Source: Symbiodinium natans (lineage: Eukaryota > Sar > Dinophyceae > Suessiales > Symbiodiniaceae). From it: DNA of 64,000 nucleotides. Below are positions 33,875 to 45,728 of the stretch, in pieces. The position numbers and the translations under genes were made by a program. How positions within the stretch are numbered: the stretch's first letter is position 1; every line of letters starts with the position of its first letter. The stretch is from NCBI GenBank assembly GCA_905221605.1, contig CAJNDS010002128.1, positions 141,001 to 205,000 on the forward strand. Reading direction: 5' to 3'. The notes under the pieces were generated by a model. That model made no database searches. It was not told the DNA's origin and saw only the letters and a program-made list of their open reading frames with translations.

Positions 33875-35188
33875 ACTTTGAGGCAGCGTTTGGGCAGGAC
33901 GGAGGAGGCTTTGAGAAATTTCCAGGAGGCCTTGGCGTTTTTCCACTGAAGTTCTGGCCTTGTACCTGTGAGATCCTGCGAGGCCATGAAGAACAGCCCT
34001 TTTCTGGGCAAGCTTCTTTGTTCCGAGGTGAGCAAGACGGCACAGGGCAGTGCTGAGGTCATCTTGCTTGGCTTGGCAGGCGCTCCGAGCGGCGGGAAAG
34101 TATGAGGAAGCGCTGAAGTGGGGTGAGCGTGCAGCTGCAGACTCGAACAAGAGATGCACGCGGATTGGGACGGATTTCGTCATGGATCAGCTCGGCTGAG
34201 GCAAAGCAAGCGCAGTCGAACGAGCACTATTATGCCTGTGTCTTCGTCGGCAACCTTTTCTATGAGGTGTGCGTGAAAGTGGTTAGGACGTCACAACAAG
34301 TGATGGGTTGCGAGCGCTGCGCTAGCATGTTCCTGCGTGCCAAAGCTCAGCCTGAGAGGCCTCAGCCAATCACAAGACAGGGCCGACGATGAGTGACGAC
34401 TACCTTAAAAAGGCTCTGCTGTGTGGCTCTTTGCTCTGCAGTTCTTTTGTGGAAGCCCTTTGCCGGCTTTGCCACATGTAACGTAAACCACGTTTGTGAG
34501 CGCGGGCGAAGGCTATGGAATACTTTGTCAAAGCTTTGGAAGTCAAGAAGGCCAGTCCCTTAGGCAAGAGCTGTACGCAATGAAGCCCGGGGACAGGGCG
34601 CGTTTATGGAGGCGTTTTGTGCTGATAGCTGATGTGAAACTGACAGTTGAGGACTGTCAATTTGCTGCCAACGGCCTCGGCATGGTTTTCGCGAAGCGTG
34701 GAAAGATGGTGTGAAGCTCGGACAAACAGCAATTGGGAAAGGGACGGTCGCAGCCCCTTTTCAACGAATGATTTTGACAAGGAAACATTTGGCTGGTCGA
34801 ACATGTTTACATGAGTGTTTGTTCCAACCGAATCGTGACGCATGCACACGCACACACAATGGGCCACGATCAAAAACGCGCACGAGTTGCAGTGGATCGA
34901 TCATCGATCTACCTTGTCATGCAACAGGACTGATGCAGTTTGTTCGCGCGGTTCGATGCCAGGACCTTGCCAAGCAGACTTTCCAGTCTGTGGTGCAGCA
35001 CAAGGCAGTGACTCCCATTGCGGCGTTGCGTTTCATACTGTAGTTCTCTCTCCCTTTCTTTCTCTGTCTCTCTCTGTCTGTCTCTCTCTCTCTCTCCTCT
35101 CAGTCTCACTCTCTTTCTCTCTCCCTCTCTCTGTCTGTCTCCCTTCTTTCTTTGTTTCTTTTCTTTCTGTATTTTCTTTTATCTCTGG

Positions 35189-35227
<39 letters not shown>

Positions 35228-37045
35228 CCTTCCTTTCTTTCTTTGTTTCTTTCTGTCTCTCTCTCTCTCTTTTTCTCTCCCGCTCTCTCTCTCTCTCTCT
35301 TTCGCTTTGTATTTTGATGTTTTTGTTTCTCCATCTCTCTCTCTCTCTGTATTTCTCTCTCTATCTCTCTTTCCGTTGCATGTCAAGTTTTCTGCCCCTT
35401 TGAGAGTTTCATGTTCCTTCTCCAAAGAACTTTCTGTTGATTTTTCCTCTTCGTAACTTAGCTTCTCTGTCTGTCTCCCTGTGCTTCTCTGGCTCTGCTA
35501 GCTCAAGCATGTTTCCCCTCCCCTCTCCTTAGGGTTTCTAGGCCTGCTTCCCCTTTTCGGTGTAGTGCCTTCCTTAAATTTTTGCGTGAATACCTGATGA
35601 ATCCCTTCCAAACTTGGAGAATGACCCATACTATGTGACAAAAGTTGTCTTCGTGAATTCTGGTGGTTCTGACAGTCTCTGCCTTTCTTTGCCTGTCTAT
35701 CCGCTTTTCTTGGTTTTTTCCTCTGTGCCTATCGTGCCCCCTTGCTTACGAAGTTGCGCCTGCTCGCCCTTTTTCCCGTTATTCGTGAGGCCATGGACGA
35801 GAATCCTTCAGCGACTCTTTTCTGCATCTGGGAAAGAGCTCAACGGCGGCTTAATGTTCTCTTCCAGACAGTTCTTTACACAGGTACATAAACTTGGCGC
35901 ATGTGTATTTGGAGTCCACCGGAAAAGATGCGGATATCAGGACGGGGCCATTGGTCGGTACAAGTTCCTTTGTGAAGTTGCACTAAATACATCCGGCGGC
36001 CAGGAAAGCCATTGAGCTGTACAACATGGCCAAAAACTTGGAGCCTGAAGACAAATCTGTGCGCCTCTGAAGCTTCGGTTCGACGCATCCTCATCGGCCT
36101 CAACCTTCTGGATTCTGCAGGTGCGGCTGTACATTGCCCAAGCCCATTTCATGCTGGAGGACCAAGTTTATTTGTTTTTGCTGTTTTTTTTGTTGGAGTT
36201 GTTGGTTTCGCTTGGCATGCCATGCAGCTGGCCAGGAGTATGAAGACGCATCGAATGCGCTGGCTGAAGCTGTTTCTTTCTGGTCACTTCCTTGGTCCCG
36301 CAATTGGGGATGCAGGTCAAGCTCACACTGCTGGCAGGCAAGGCGACATGCTACTTCGCTTCAATCAAGCGACTTGCTGGGAGGCGTGGGCCAGGCCAGC
36401 AGATGCGCAGGGTTTTGTTTTGGCCCGCTGCCTTTTGGCCCTGTTCCGCGAGGAAGATCCTGTCTCAAAAGGCGGCTGAAAGGGAAATGACGTACGTCGA
36501 TATGATCCAGGAGGTAGCCTGGCGAAGCACCGGTGTCAACAAAACTTTAGCCGAGCGGACGAAGTCTTGCCAGGTCAAGAATGCGATCCAGTTTTTGGTG
36601 AGTGCCGGCCGAGAGTGGAAATGTTTGCAGTCTGACTGGGAAAGAAAGCGCGGCCCTTATTGCCCCTTATTGTCCGATGATGGCCATGAGTTCTGGGCAA
36701 TGTGGTGGTGTGCGTGTGACATTTCTGTTCTCAGGTCAGACTCTGAACGCAGACTTCTTTCTAGTTCTACTGGCGCGCCCAGGAGATTCATGAAGGACAG
36801 GGAAGCTTAAAGACTAGCGGATGCACGGGTTGTGCATAATTTGGCAGGAGATGGTTGACATCAGCAGTCACGTGGACTACTGTCACCACTTGAGGACCGC
36901 CGCCGGCTGCCTAGATGGGAGATGTTGCAATGGCCAGGTATTGGAGGATCCTCTGCTTGGGTGCTTCTCATATACTGAGGCACAGACAAAGTTGGCCGAC
37001 CTTGAAGTCAAGAACGACACAATGAAGCTGCAGTGCTTCTGACAT
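33875..37045 (+). CDS. CTR9-like TPR protein (Paf1 complex subunit), multi-exon
   Basis: CTR9 is the TPR scaffold of the Paf1 complex, which travels with RNA polymerase II in the nucleus. Exons in order: 33875-33948 LGRTEEALRNFQEAL; 34080-34156 ALRAAGKYEEALKWGERA; about 34210-34266 NEHYYACVFVGNLFYE; about 34506-34556 AKAMEYFVKALEVKKASP; 34661-34708 AANGLGMVFAKRGK; 35884-35937 YINLAHVYLESTGKDA; 36004-36058 KAIELYNMAKNLEPEDKS; 36121-36167 VRLYIAQAHFMLEDQ; about 36235-36300 EYEDASNALAEAV. The run from AANG.G.V.A..G to .NLAH.Y.E, a TPR and LY.A.A follows the order of these motifs in eukaryotic CTR9. The intron 36059-36120 is 62 bp, GT-AG, with GTGCG(C/G)CT at both exon edges. Later pieces (DISSHVDYCHHLRTAA near 36851; KLADLEVKNDTMK near 36990) fit its helical C-terminal half. 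Start and stop not fixed. Confidence 0.7.
35044..35450 (+). repeat. Polypyrimidine CT/CTTT tract inside a CTR9-like intron
   Basis: About 400 bp of (TCTC)n, (CTTT)n and CTGT variants within the 34709-35883 intron. Pyrimidines are on the transcript strand. Open frames here are Ser/Leu/Phe repeats with no coding value. Confidence 0.9.
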
Positions 37046-37513
37046 CAATTTGCCCTGACCGCTGTGACATGGCTGTAGCTGAAATGCTGCCGCTTGAGCT
37101 CGCCCCGCGCTGCTTGATGCACGCTTCGGCTTGCCAGGATCATGGGCATTGAGAAGATAAAGGTGCGCAATCATGTGCAATCGGCCAGAGCAATTTGCAA
37201 ATGCCGAGTTCTTGGTGGTGTTTTTGATTTTCGATTGCAAGATTGCGAGGCGGCAGCAGCTCAAGAGGCCCAGGCTTGGCAGCGCTGTTCGAATTGCTCG
37301 TTGATGCTTCCTGCTTGTTGCTTTCGGGTGGTCATCTTGTGGCTTTTGTTTAAGCAATATTGCCTTACAGCCACGCATACTTGCCATGGCCAAATACCAC
37401 TGTTCTATTCTTGTTGCGAAGGTTGAGCCCCTGAAACTGAGCACCAATGCAGCATCGCACCACAATACCAAGTCAAGTCTATATCTTGGTATAAAGCCCC
37501 GGCTGCACCTGCC

Positions 37514-39005
37514 ATGGACTCCGCAAACAATCGCCTGGGCGAACTAGAGAAGTCCTACAGCGACCTGGCGCAGCATCTTGGTATGCATACTATGCCCTTG
37601 TGATGGAAGACTGGCCATGGCCAGGGGTGCCTTGCTGACACGCGATCAAATGCATTGAGCAGTTGTGCGCACCGCTTGCCTTCATCGGAGGTCGCTACAC
37701 CGTCCCACCAACGTCAGATATACAGTGCTTTGGGACCGCTGCTCTGGAGTTGAGTTGTGCTGAGATTTTTGCAGTCCGAGTGCCAGGACCTCGGTACAAT
37801 TCTCCAGAATCTGTACATGTGCTTTCCCGAAGGCACGTTTTGCTGTCACTGTTGGAGCTGTGGTACCAAGATGTCTAAGACAGAGTCCACGACATGTGCA
37901 GGTTGTGACAGCTCGTCCTCCATCCTTCAGTCATTCAGGACGTTTTGATGGTTTCTGGAAAGTTTTCAGGGCCGTTCTCCGGTACTCCATTCCGTGCCTT
38001 AGAAGGCAGAGGTTGGCAAGGTGCCTGGCCCGAGTAACGAGCAATGACAAGGCAGTGACGGAAAGAGGCAAAAGATGGCAAAAGCGGGTGTATGAACTTC
38101 CTGAACTTGATGCCGGAATTCGAGGCATTGTGCCGAATTTTTCATCAGATATTCGCCAGCTTGCTGACCGACCAGAAACTGCTTCCATCTTCGGTGCTGG
38201 CACATGGTAGCTTATTGAAGGGTCTTCACACGCATTTTGATCGTATTGTCATGTTGACTTTTGTGAACGATCTAATTGCGGAATGGAGTGCCAGTGGAAC
38301 ATTTTTTTTGAAGTGAGTCGAAGAACAACCCATTCAAGCCCCTGCCATGAAGGATCATGAGTGTTTTGAGTTGCGTGAGTGCTTGTTTACTAGTGTGATC
38401 GCCGATGCATCGCGATGTGGCTACATAACAGCGCTACTGGCACTCTGCTTGGGCATGGCGGGGTGGGGGTGGGTGCGTTGGGCAAGGGGCAAAGCCTGGG
38501 CTTGCCCAACAGGCCGTCATCTCATGGCTCGCAGCGGGCTGCTCTTGCGATCTTTTGCGATGTGTGCGGAGGAGGTTCTTCCAGAAGAAGCCAAAGCCAT
38601 GTGCTTCCATGATGCGAAAGGACTGTTGTTTCTGTTGGTGTCTCTCTCCAGCAACTTCTTCGAGCGTAAGCGGCGTAAGCTCGTAACGTGGACCGGAGGA
38701 GCTGTGCCACTTGCGTCAGCAGGTGCCGTGTAATATTTGCTGCGCTTGCTTCGAAGAACACACTCTTCAGTATGTGCCCAGCAAGGCCAACCGCCAGCGT
38801 TGGATATGCTGGGAGAGTGATGCAGCAGGGCTTGAAGTCGAGGCCAGAATCACTCAGTCGTCAGCATGCGCGACGGTGCTTTCTTTTGCATGGACGAGTT
38901 GGCTCATGTTTACTCCTAGATGACTTTTTTTGGACGTGTGCGAAGCCCGGGCTGAGGTTGCGATGCTCAGTGGCCGGTCCTGGAAGTTCATCATTGGCAA
39001 CACTG
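37514..39005 (+). CDS. Unassigned gene with coiled-coil exons
   Basis: ATG at 37514 opens MDSANNRLGELEKSYSDLAQ, a coiled-coil start, followed by a likely donor (TTG|GTATGC, about 37580). A second exon-like block after CAG at about 37775 reads SECQDLGTILQNLYMCFPEG, and about 38700-38725 reads LCHLRQQ followed by a Cys-rich stretch VPCNICCACFEEHTLQY. C-x2-C-x2-C spacing hints at a zinc-binding end but is not enough to call RING. Same strand as its neighbours and about 470 bp after the last CTR9-like piece, so it could also be a continuation of that gene. Confidence 0.35.
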
Positions 39006-39479
39006 CCAAGGTGACGGATGACCGAAGTTATGTTACATATGTTACCATATGTGCTGCAATGTTCCTCTCAAGACAACATTGCACAGAAGATGTGTCTTTT
39101 TTCCCTACCGCCTCTCCCTGCTTCCTTGCCGACCTTGCTGTGTGTTCGAGCGTGCGACCATGTGCGTACGGGTGACGTGTGCTTCGTGAGATTCACACTC
39201 TTTTGCGGATTATACCTCTAAGCTTTCTGTTCGTCGTTGTTGCCAAACAGCATCTGTGTTGTTCTGACTGTTGGAACCTGTCGCATGATGCGTCAAGCAA
39301 TCCCTAGAGTCTGTGTGTGCCATGTTCCAGTTGGAGCCAAGAGTGACTGCAGCTGGGTGCTGCAGTATATGATTTTCCCCGGCCTCCCGGTGTTTCTCTG
39401 CGGCGGTGCCGTTGCTTGCTTGTTCTTTGTGTCCTTGCTGTTGCTTGATGCCCCTGTCGCTGAGCCGTAGTCGTTTTCA

Positions 39480-40656
39480 GGTCTCCGAGACAAAAGAAGT
39501 GGGAAGCGCTGCTCGGCCAGGCCCTGTGGTTCGAAGTTCACATCAGGTGGCTCAGGCGGTCGTGGCAGTTCCAAAGACGCTGGGCTCGGTGACTCTGCCT
39601 TACCGCTTGTCTTTGAAACCGTGCACCGACAACAGTTTGTCAAATGTGATGCTGCCGGAGTCGACGGAAGCAAATCTGCGGTTGACCCCCCGCGAACGTC
39701 CACTAGTGGTGGGCCTCCGATCGCTGTGCGTGCTAAAACTTTAGCGCCAATGCAGGGTGTGGTGCGTCGCTGCGTCTTCGTGCTGTTGAAGACCATCATC
39801 ACACAGCCCAGTGCTGCAGGCTTTGGCAGGTTTGGGGACCGAGCGGATGATCTACTTGTTTCTGACCGAGGGCCAAGTACCCTGAAGAAACACCTGTGCG
39901 GATGGCGACGTTGGCTTCCTTCTTGCCGGGATGTGGTGGAGTTCCCAGACGCACTTGCAGAGGGTGCTCGCCCTGATCGGGGTGTAACGCGTGCTCATTG
40001 GCGTTCGAAGACCAGTGCAACAGGTTTTTCCTGGGGCTGCCTTCTTGGTGGAGCTACACGCGGCATGTGGGGACGTATGTTCGCGGCCCAGAGCGCGATT
40101 TCCTGTTAGGCCATGTTGGCGGGGCATGGTCGTGTGCCCTATTGGCGCAATTTACGGTCCGAGGTAGGTGTCTACACGATGCGCAGCTTGAAGGCAACGA
40201 CAGCGAGCTTAAGCTGGGCCAGTCAGCTCAGCGTCTCGGCGGGGGAGCGTGCCAAAATTCCTCCGGCTGTGTGGAGAAATACAGGCGAGATGACGTGCTA
40301 CCTGCGCTACGATGTCAGCGCAGCAATTTTTTCTAAGATCAGCAGGGGCCGGGTTCCTAGTACGCCTTCGTCTCGGGGCACCGTTATCGTGAGAGAGCGC
40401 CAGCCGCAGGTGCTTTGCGAAGCCAAAGACCTTCACTTCATACACGGAAGATGAAGCAGAAAGTGAAGACGACGCCGCAGCTTTGGATGAGTTTTTGGAT
40501 GTTGACAGCGTGGCAAGTGAAGAGGAGGATGAGGTGATGATTGATGGGGAAGCGGATGGTGTTTTGGTCACCCCATTTGCAGGCCCGTGGATTGTCAACT
40601 TTTTGACTGGATGTCGTCGGGCTGTGGAGCTGGCGTCCGGGTCATGCGGCGCGTGA
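39480..40656 (+). pseudogene. Decayed retroelement ORF, tyrosine-recombinase-like
   Basis: Frame-shifted + strand coding relic. Around 39861-39930 it reads SDRGPSTLKKHLCGWRRW, the pattern of the SAM-like N-terminal domain of tyrosine recombinases. About 40190-40340 reads LSWASQLSVSAGERAKIPPA and then WRNTGEMTCYLRYDVSA, protein-like but without a clear catalytic set. An acidic tail (DEAESEDDAAALDEFLD, about 40449-40499) ends at TGA 40654-40656. Recombinase-bearing retroelements (DIRS type) and Cryptons both fit; no reverse transcriptase is seen here. At least two frame changes make it non-functional. Confidence 0.4.
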
Positions 40657-40752
40657 TGCGTGGATTTGAGTTTGGGCAGCGATGCTCCGCAAATTAAATT
40701 CTCCGTAGCGTGAGGCTACGTGTGCCCTCTTCTTGCTTCTCGCGTTGCTGAC

Positions 40753-42860
40753 ATGGCCGGTGCCTCGGCAGAGCAGTTGTCGAAGTCGGGTCTGGCGGAG
40801 GCCTTGCGAGAGGGGTTATCGCGCAAGGTTATGATTCAGCGGACATTTTTGCCAATGCCTTCACTGACGCGAATGCACTGGACGGCTGGTTGATGAGGTA
40901 CAACCTAGTCTTGGAGACGCAGTCAAGAACTTGTCGGCAGAGGATTGGTCCACGCGTCCGACTGCGGCGAAGTTGCGCGTTTGCTTTGGAAGCTGTGCCA
41001 GCCAGCCGGGTGGTCCTTCGGTGCCAGGCACGGGTGGCATTCAGTCCCAGGGAGCGCAACGAAGCTGACAACGACCGACTGTGCGAAAAGAGACGGAGAA
41101 GAAGCTTCCAGCACATGTGTTTTCGCCGGCGACGTTACCGGCGTCAGACAGAAACGGGCAAGTGTGAATCTCACCCTCCACGCTTACGACCTGGGAGATC
41201 TTAGTGATGGACAGCGCGCAAGGCGCAAGGTTGGTCTCTTGTCTTGGTTCGCTTCTGGCGAGCGTGGGCTTCGGCCTTGGTTGCGTCAATTGTTTCATCT
41301 GTTGCACAAGACGCCTGCCTTCGTCTGCAGAGTGTCGCGAGTATCCGGCTGCACCGCGCTGGCACGGCCTAGTCACTGCCGACGATCCTTGGCGCAAGAC
41401 CTGCGCTGCCGCATTGAGCACAAGCATGCTTGCACCGACACGCAGGTGTGGCGCTCACCAGCGCAGAGCTTGTCTCCAGACCCACGCTTGTTGTCCCGCA
41501 ACGGCGGCAACGGAGCTGGGACATGGGGAACGATCTCAACGTTGCGCTTCTTCGGGGCAGTAGGCTGCTTCTGTGTCTTGGGCTGCAGAAGCAACAAGTG
41601 TCGCAGCAGATCTCGTTCCAAAACCACATGATTGAGCCCGTCGTCCAACGACGTGCCATCAAAGCATAGATTGAAGACCTCCGCCAGAGCCGCCCGATCC
41701 GCCTCCTCAGCCTCGGTGCTCGTGGGTGGACATGGTGGACGCATGGACTCCGTTGGCCGGCGGGTATAGTAGCTCATAAACTTCATTACGCGCGTGTGCC
41801 AAGAGCCCAAGTGACATGCACTGCACACGGTGCAAGCGTTGCCTTGCGTCTCTAAGATTGACTGCATCGCTGGGCAACCCAGCACGCTTCGCACGGATCT
41901 CTTGGCTGGCCTCCTCACTGACAGTCTGCCTCCACGGCACCCGCTGCCAACGTTTCCCCGTGCACTGAACAGACACCACTTGCAAATAGGACGTGGTCAT
42001 GCAAGGTTGGCGCGTTTTGGAAGTCGGACGTGTTCCTTTTCACTGCCCGCGACACGTGCTAAAAGCACAGTTGAAGGTCGTGCTTGGATCAAATTTGGCG
42101 ATGGCTGGAGGCACAGGTCGCTGATTTCTATCACAGCTTGCCGAAAAATGTGGAAGTGCAGCTGGTGCGCAAGAAGGGACCTCGTGTCTTGGCGGCAGCT
42201 GATGCGTACGCGCAAGGCCAGAGTGCTGGCGTTGGGGGCTGGTAAATGCTATGGAGCGATGGGATTTGCCCAGCGTCTATCTGTTGGTTTCCCATTGCAA
42301 TTCAGGCTGCAGAGTTGGTTTGTGCAGGCGCATGGTCGTAGTGATCTGCGTGCTCAGCGAGTTACTGATGGCGGACAGTCGGGTCTGCCCGACACAGGTG
42401 GTGGTCCGACAAGGCTGCGACAATTCGAGGGTCTGCGGCGCAGTCAGCAAGGCGTCGTCTGTGCGGCGACCGTTGGCCGACGTTCTGCAGGCTCTGGCAA
42501 CGATTTGCGTGTAACGCCAGTTTGTTTTGCAGGTATCCCATGTTGCAGGTCAGCGGAAAATGGGCAGAGGGCGGGCAGGAAGCGGTTCGCCACAGTTCTG
42601 GGCATCCTTAGACCCGTGCCGAAGCCGTAGCGGCGCATCTGGACGCTCAACTGCGTTAGCTTGTTGCGCTGTGCTTCTTTCAAGTTGCGGGCCGCGCGAT
42701 GTCTGGCGTTCTTCAAACCACTGGGCGTATTGCGGCCTCGCACTTTTGGCAGCGGCTTTGCTTTGGACGCCGTCAGACAAGTGGAACGGATGCATTTATC
42801 ACTTGCTGCTAAAAGTGTTCCTCGTGTGATAGATATTGACAGGATGGCTACTAGACGAGA
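40753..42860 (+). pseudogene. Second decayed ORF of the same retroelement cluster
   Basis: ATG 40753 follows the previous stop by about 100 bp and opens MAGASAEQLSKSGLAEALRE. After a 1-base frame change it continues GYDSADIFANAFTDANAL, and later DWSTRPTAAKLRV (about 40938-40976). Around 42105-42230 a further block reads LEAQVADFYHSLPKNVEVQL and on to VRKKGPRVLAAADAYA. The composition is GC-rich and both strands are open over long distances (for example minus 41373-41918), so strand choice rests on the regular look of the quoted segments. Function unknown; a gag-like role is possible. Confidence 0.35.
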
Positions 42861-43039
42861 GGGGTGAGAATGCTTGCTTGCATAGTTATAGTCCGAGTCC
42901 AAGATGTTCGGGCAGTGCTGTAGCAGTGTAGCCTCATGTGCTAAACGTTCGGGCGCAGAATTCAAGGCAGCAGCTCTTGGATTTTCATAACCGGTTGCCC
43001 CCTCAACTAGCCCATTAAACGATTAAATAGCCCATTAGC

Positions 43040-43925
43040 CCATCAAGCCATTAACCCAGGGATATGACCCTTCTGATTGGGCTACTGGGTATCCATGAAC
43101 CCGTCAGTTAACCCAGCCATATTGGCCGCGTGATTGGGTTATTGGTTTAATAGGTTAACCCATTAACCCACTAATTAACCCGTGAACCCAGTCACATGGG
43201 CCATATGATTGGGTTATGTGTTGATGACTTGACCCAGGAGACCATTGACCCAGGCACATGGTCCAAACCATTGGGTTAATGGGTTCATGGGTTAATGGGT
43301 TAATGGGTTAATGGGTTAATGGGTGAATGAGTTAATGGGTTAATGGGTTAATGGGTTAATCGGTACATGGGTACATGGGTACATGGGTTAATGGGTTAAT
43401 GGGTTCATGGGTTAATGGGTTAATGGGTTAATGGGTTGATGGGTTGATGGGTTGATGGGTTAATGGGAATGGGTTAATGGGTTAATGAGTCAATGGGTTA
43501 ATGGGGTAATGGTTTAATGTGCTAATGGGTTAATGGGTTAATGGGCTAACCCCTAAACCCATTAGCCCAGCCATATGGCCAAAAACATTGGGTTAATGGG
43601 TTATTAGGTTAATGGGTGAATGGGTTGAGGGGTTAAGGGGTTAAAGGGGTTTAGGGGTTAATGGGTGAACCGATGAACCCATTAACCCAGTCACATGGCC
43701 AAAAGGATTGGTTAATGGGATGGGTTAATGGGTTAACCCCTAAACCCATTATTAGCGCAGTCGTATGGCCAAAAGGATTGGGTTAATGGCTTAATGGCTT
43801 AATGGGTTAATGGGTTAATGGGTTAATGGGTTAATGGGTTAATGGGTTAATGGGTTAATGGGTTAATGGCTTAATGGGTTAATGGGTTACTGGGTTAATG
43901 GGTTCATGGGTTAATGGTTTGATTA
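43040..43925 (+). repeat. GGGTTAATG 9-bp minisatellite
   Basis: About 60-70 copies of GGGTTAATG, with variants GGGTTCATG, GGGTACATG and GGGTTGATG. The left part and some inner points (about 43545-43565, 43660-43690, 43735-43755) carry the reverse complement CATTAACCC, so the array has internal inversions. It superficially resembles telomeric DNA but has a 9-bp unit. Confidence 0.92.
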
Positions 43926-43959
43926 CTGGGTCCCTGATGAAAGTGTAGAGTGGGGGAGA

Positions 43960-44010
43960 TAACCGATTACCCGTATTTATATCTATATATATATATATGC
44001 TACCCCCCCC
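43960..44010 (+). repeat. TA microsatellite joined to C8
   Basis: (TA)n, then TGCTACCCCCCCC. Same layout as 10083-10137 and, inverted, 45729-45760. Confidence 0.75.
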
Positions 44011-44199
44011 AGCGACCTACCCTTTTTAGGCCTTTTTCGGCCTTTTTAACAAAAAACAACAACGAAGGCCCAAAAGTCGCGTAGTTAATCACCGGGTAAT
44101 GAAGGACAGTTACTGGGACACACCTCACAGACCCCGATGAGCCAGCGTTGGATTAATCTACATTTTGAATCTGAAGCGGACAATGCTGTTTTTAGATGT

Positions 44200-45350
44200 T
44201 TAGATCTGTGTTTTTTCTATGCAAATTGTGCGTTTAAACGGGCAATTAATGTTTTGTTGAGCAACTAAATCATTTATACAATTGTGTTTGTACGAGGAAA
44301 AGTATTAATCAAATAGTGAAACATTTTCTTGATTCTATGCGAATTTAACTATTAGAGTAATTATTAAGCAAAGAGCCCAATTTGACTCAAGTGAATACTA
44401 TTTAAGGAGCATACCCAACCAAGATACGAAATAGACACCATTCTCCACCAAAATATGGCAAAGTGTGCGTTTAAAGGGCAAATAATGCTTTGTTGAGCAA
44501 CTACTGTATTTATACAATTGTGTTTGTACTAGGCAAAGTATGAATCAAATACTATCTGAAAAGTCCACTGAACCTTATGTTTACATATTCATGAAACATT
44601 TTTTCATTTTTGAAATAACCATTCTATGCAAATGTAGCTACTAGAGTAAGTATGAAGCAAATAGCCCAATTTGACTCAAGTGAATACCATTTAAAGGACC
44701 ACTTATACACTATGTCTGAAAAGCACAATTTGCATAAGCAAGCTTAAACATGCGCAATAATGGAAATAGAAGAGGTTCTACTTACATAACGATGAAACAA
44801 AGATGTGTGAAGTATTCAATAAAGACCACTTATATACTATGTTTGAAAAACACAACTTGCACAATCAGGCTTAAAAGAATGCACAAGAATCCTAGAAAAG
44901 TACTTAGTGAAGGCCATACACAAGCAAATTCAAAAATACAAAAAAACATCCAAAAGCGCAAGCTTTTCAGGAGAATCTCTGGTGAAGTTTGGATTATAGG
45001 GTTTTGGGTATCCCTGGACGAGTAGGAGTCACTTTTTAAGCAAACAATTCTAAGCAATAAATGCTTTTTCTCAAGACAAGCATTGCAAATGCTGCTTCTA
45101 GATAATTAATCGCTTTTACCAGGCAAATATTACCCATGCGAACTTAGCTACCAGAGCACCAAGCAATGGCTGAAGAAGGTCTACTACACTTGAGTACAAC
45201 CACAAGATGCACTAAACACTAGTTGAAAAAGAAGCGAAGCGGTTCTACGTGCATAATAACGAAGCAAATAGTTCTGAAGCACTAGAAAGACCACTTGTAT
45301 ACTATTTCTGAAAAGCACAATTAGCACAAGCACACTTAAAAATGCGGAGT
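44200..45350. repeat. AT-rich block of diverged internal duplications
   Basis: TGCGTTTAAA(C)GGGCAA at 44230 and 44466 begins two copies of a 240-bp unit that ends AATTTGACTCAAGTGAATAC. A second unit, ACCACTTATA(C/T)ACTATG(T)CTGAAAA, recurs near 44699, 44826 and 45290. AT content is far above the window average. No protein-like frame. May be a decayed non-autonomous element. Confidence 0.8.
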
Positions 45351-45369
45351 TGTTGCCTCGTGACCGTGA

Positions 45370-45605
45370 AGGTGAACCAAAAAGCCAAAATATCAAAACT
45401 AAAAAAACCAAAAACCCAAAAAAACCAAAAAAACCAAAACCAAAAAAACCAAAAATACCAAAAACACCAATTTTCCGGGACTCTTGGAGAAGCCTCATAG
45501 GGATTCCTGAGAGTTCCGGAAAATTGTTTTTTTTTTGTTTTTTTTGTTTTTTTTGGCTTTGGGTTTTTTGTTTTTTTTTGGTTTTGGTGTTCTTGGTTTT
45601 TCTAC
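45370..45605. repeat. Long inverted repeat with A-rich and T-rich arms
   Basis: Left arm: A-runs punctuated by CC (about 45375-45465). Centre: AATTTTCCGGGACTCT and AGAGTTCCGGAAAATT (about 45470-45525), a near-perfect 15-bp inverted repeat. Right arm: T-runs punctuated by GG (about 45527-45600). The whole could fold as a hairpin of about 230 nt. Confidence 0.85.
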
Positions 45606-45728
45606 TGTCCCGTGTATGCGATTTTAGTTGTGCTTTTGTCTACGCCCTAGGAAATACGCTATATTGCACACCGAGTTTGCTTGCAGTGCAGCAGGGTGAC
45701 TTGAGACAAGGCGACAAAGGTAGGTCAC

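Noticed and set aside
34842-35456. 204-residue Ser/Leu/Phe-rich frame
   Set aside because: Produced by the intronic CT tract.
38700-38815. RING finger from VPCNICCACFEEHTLQYVPS
   Set aside because: Only the first Cys pairs are present; the full C3HC4 spacing is not seen in any frame.
43040-43925. True telomeric repeat
   Set aside because: Unit is 9 bp (GGGTTAATG), not the 7-bp TTTAGGG found at 16.0-16.3 kb.
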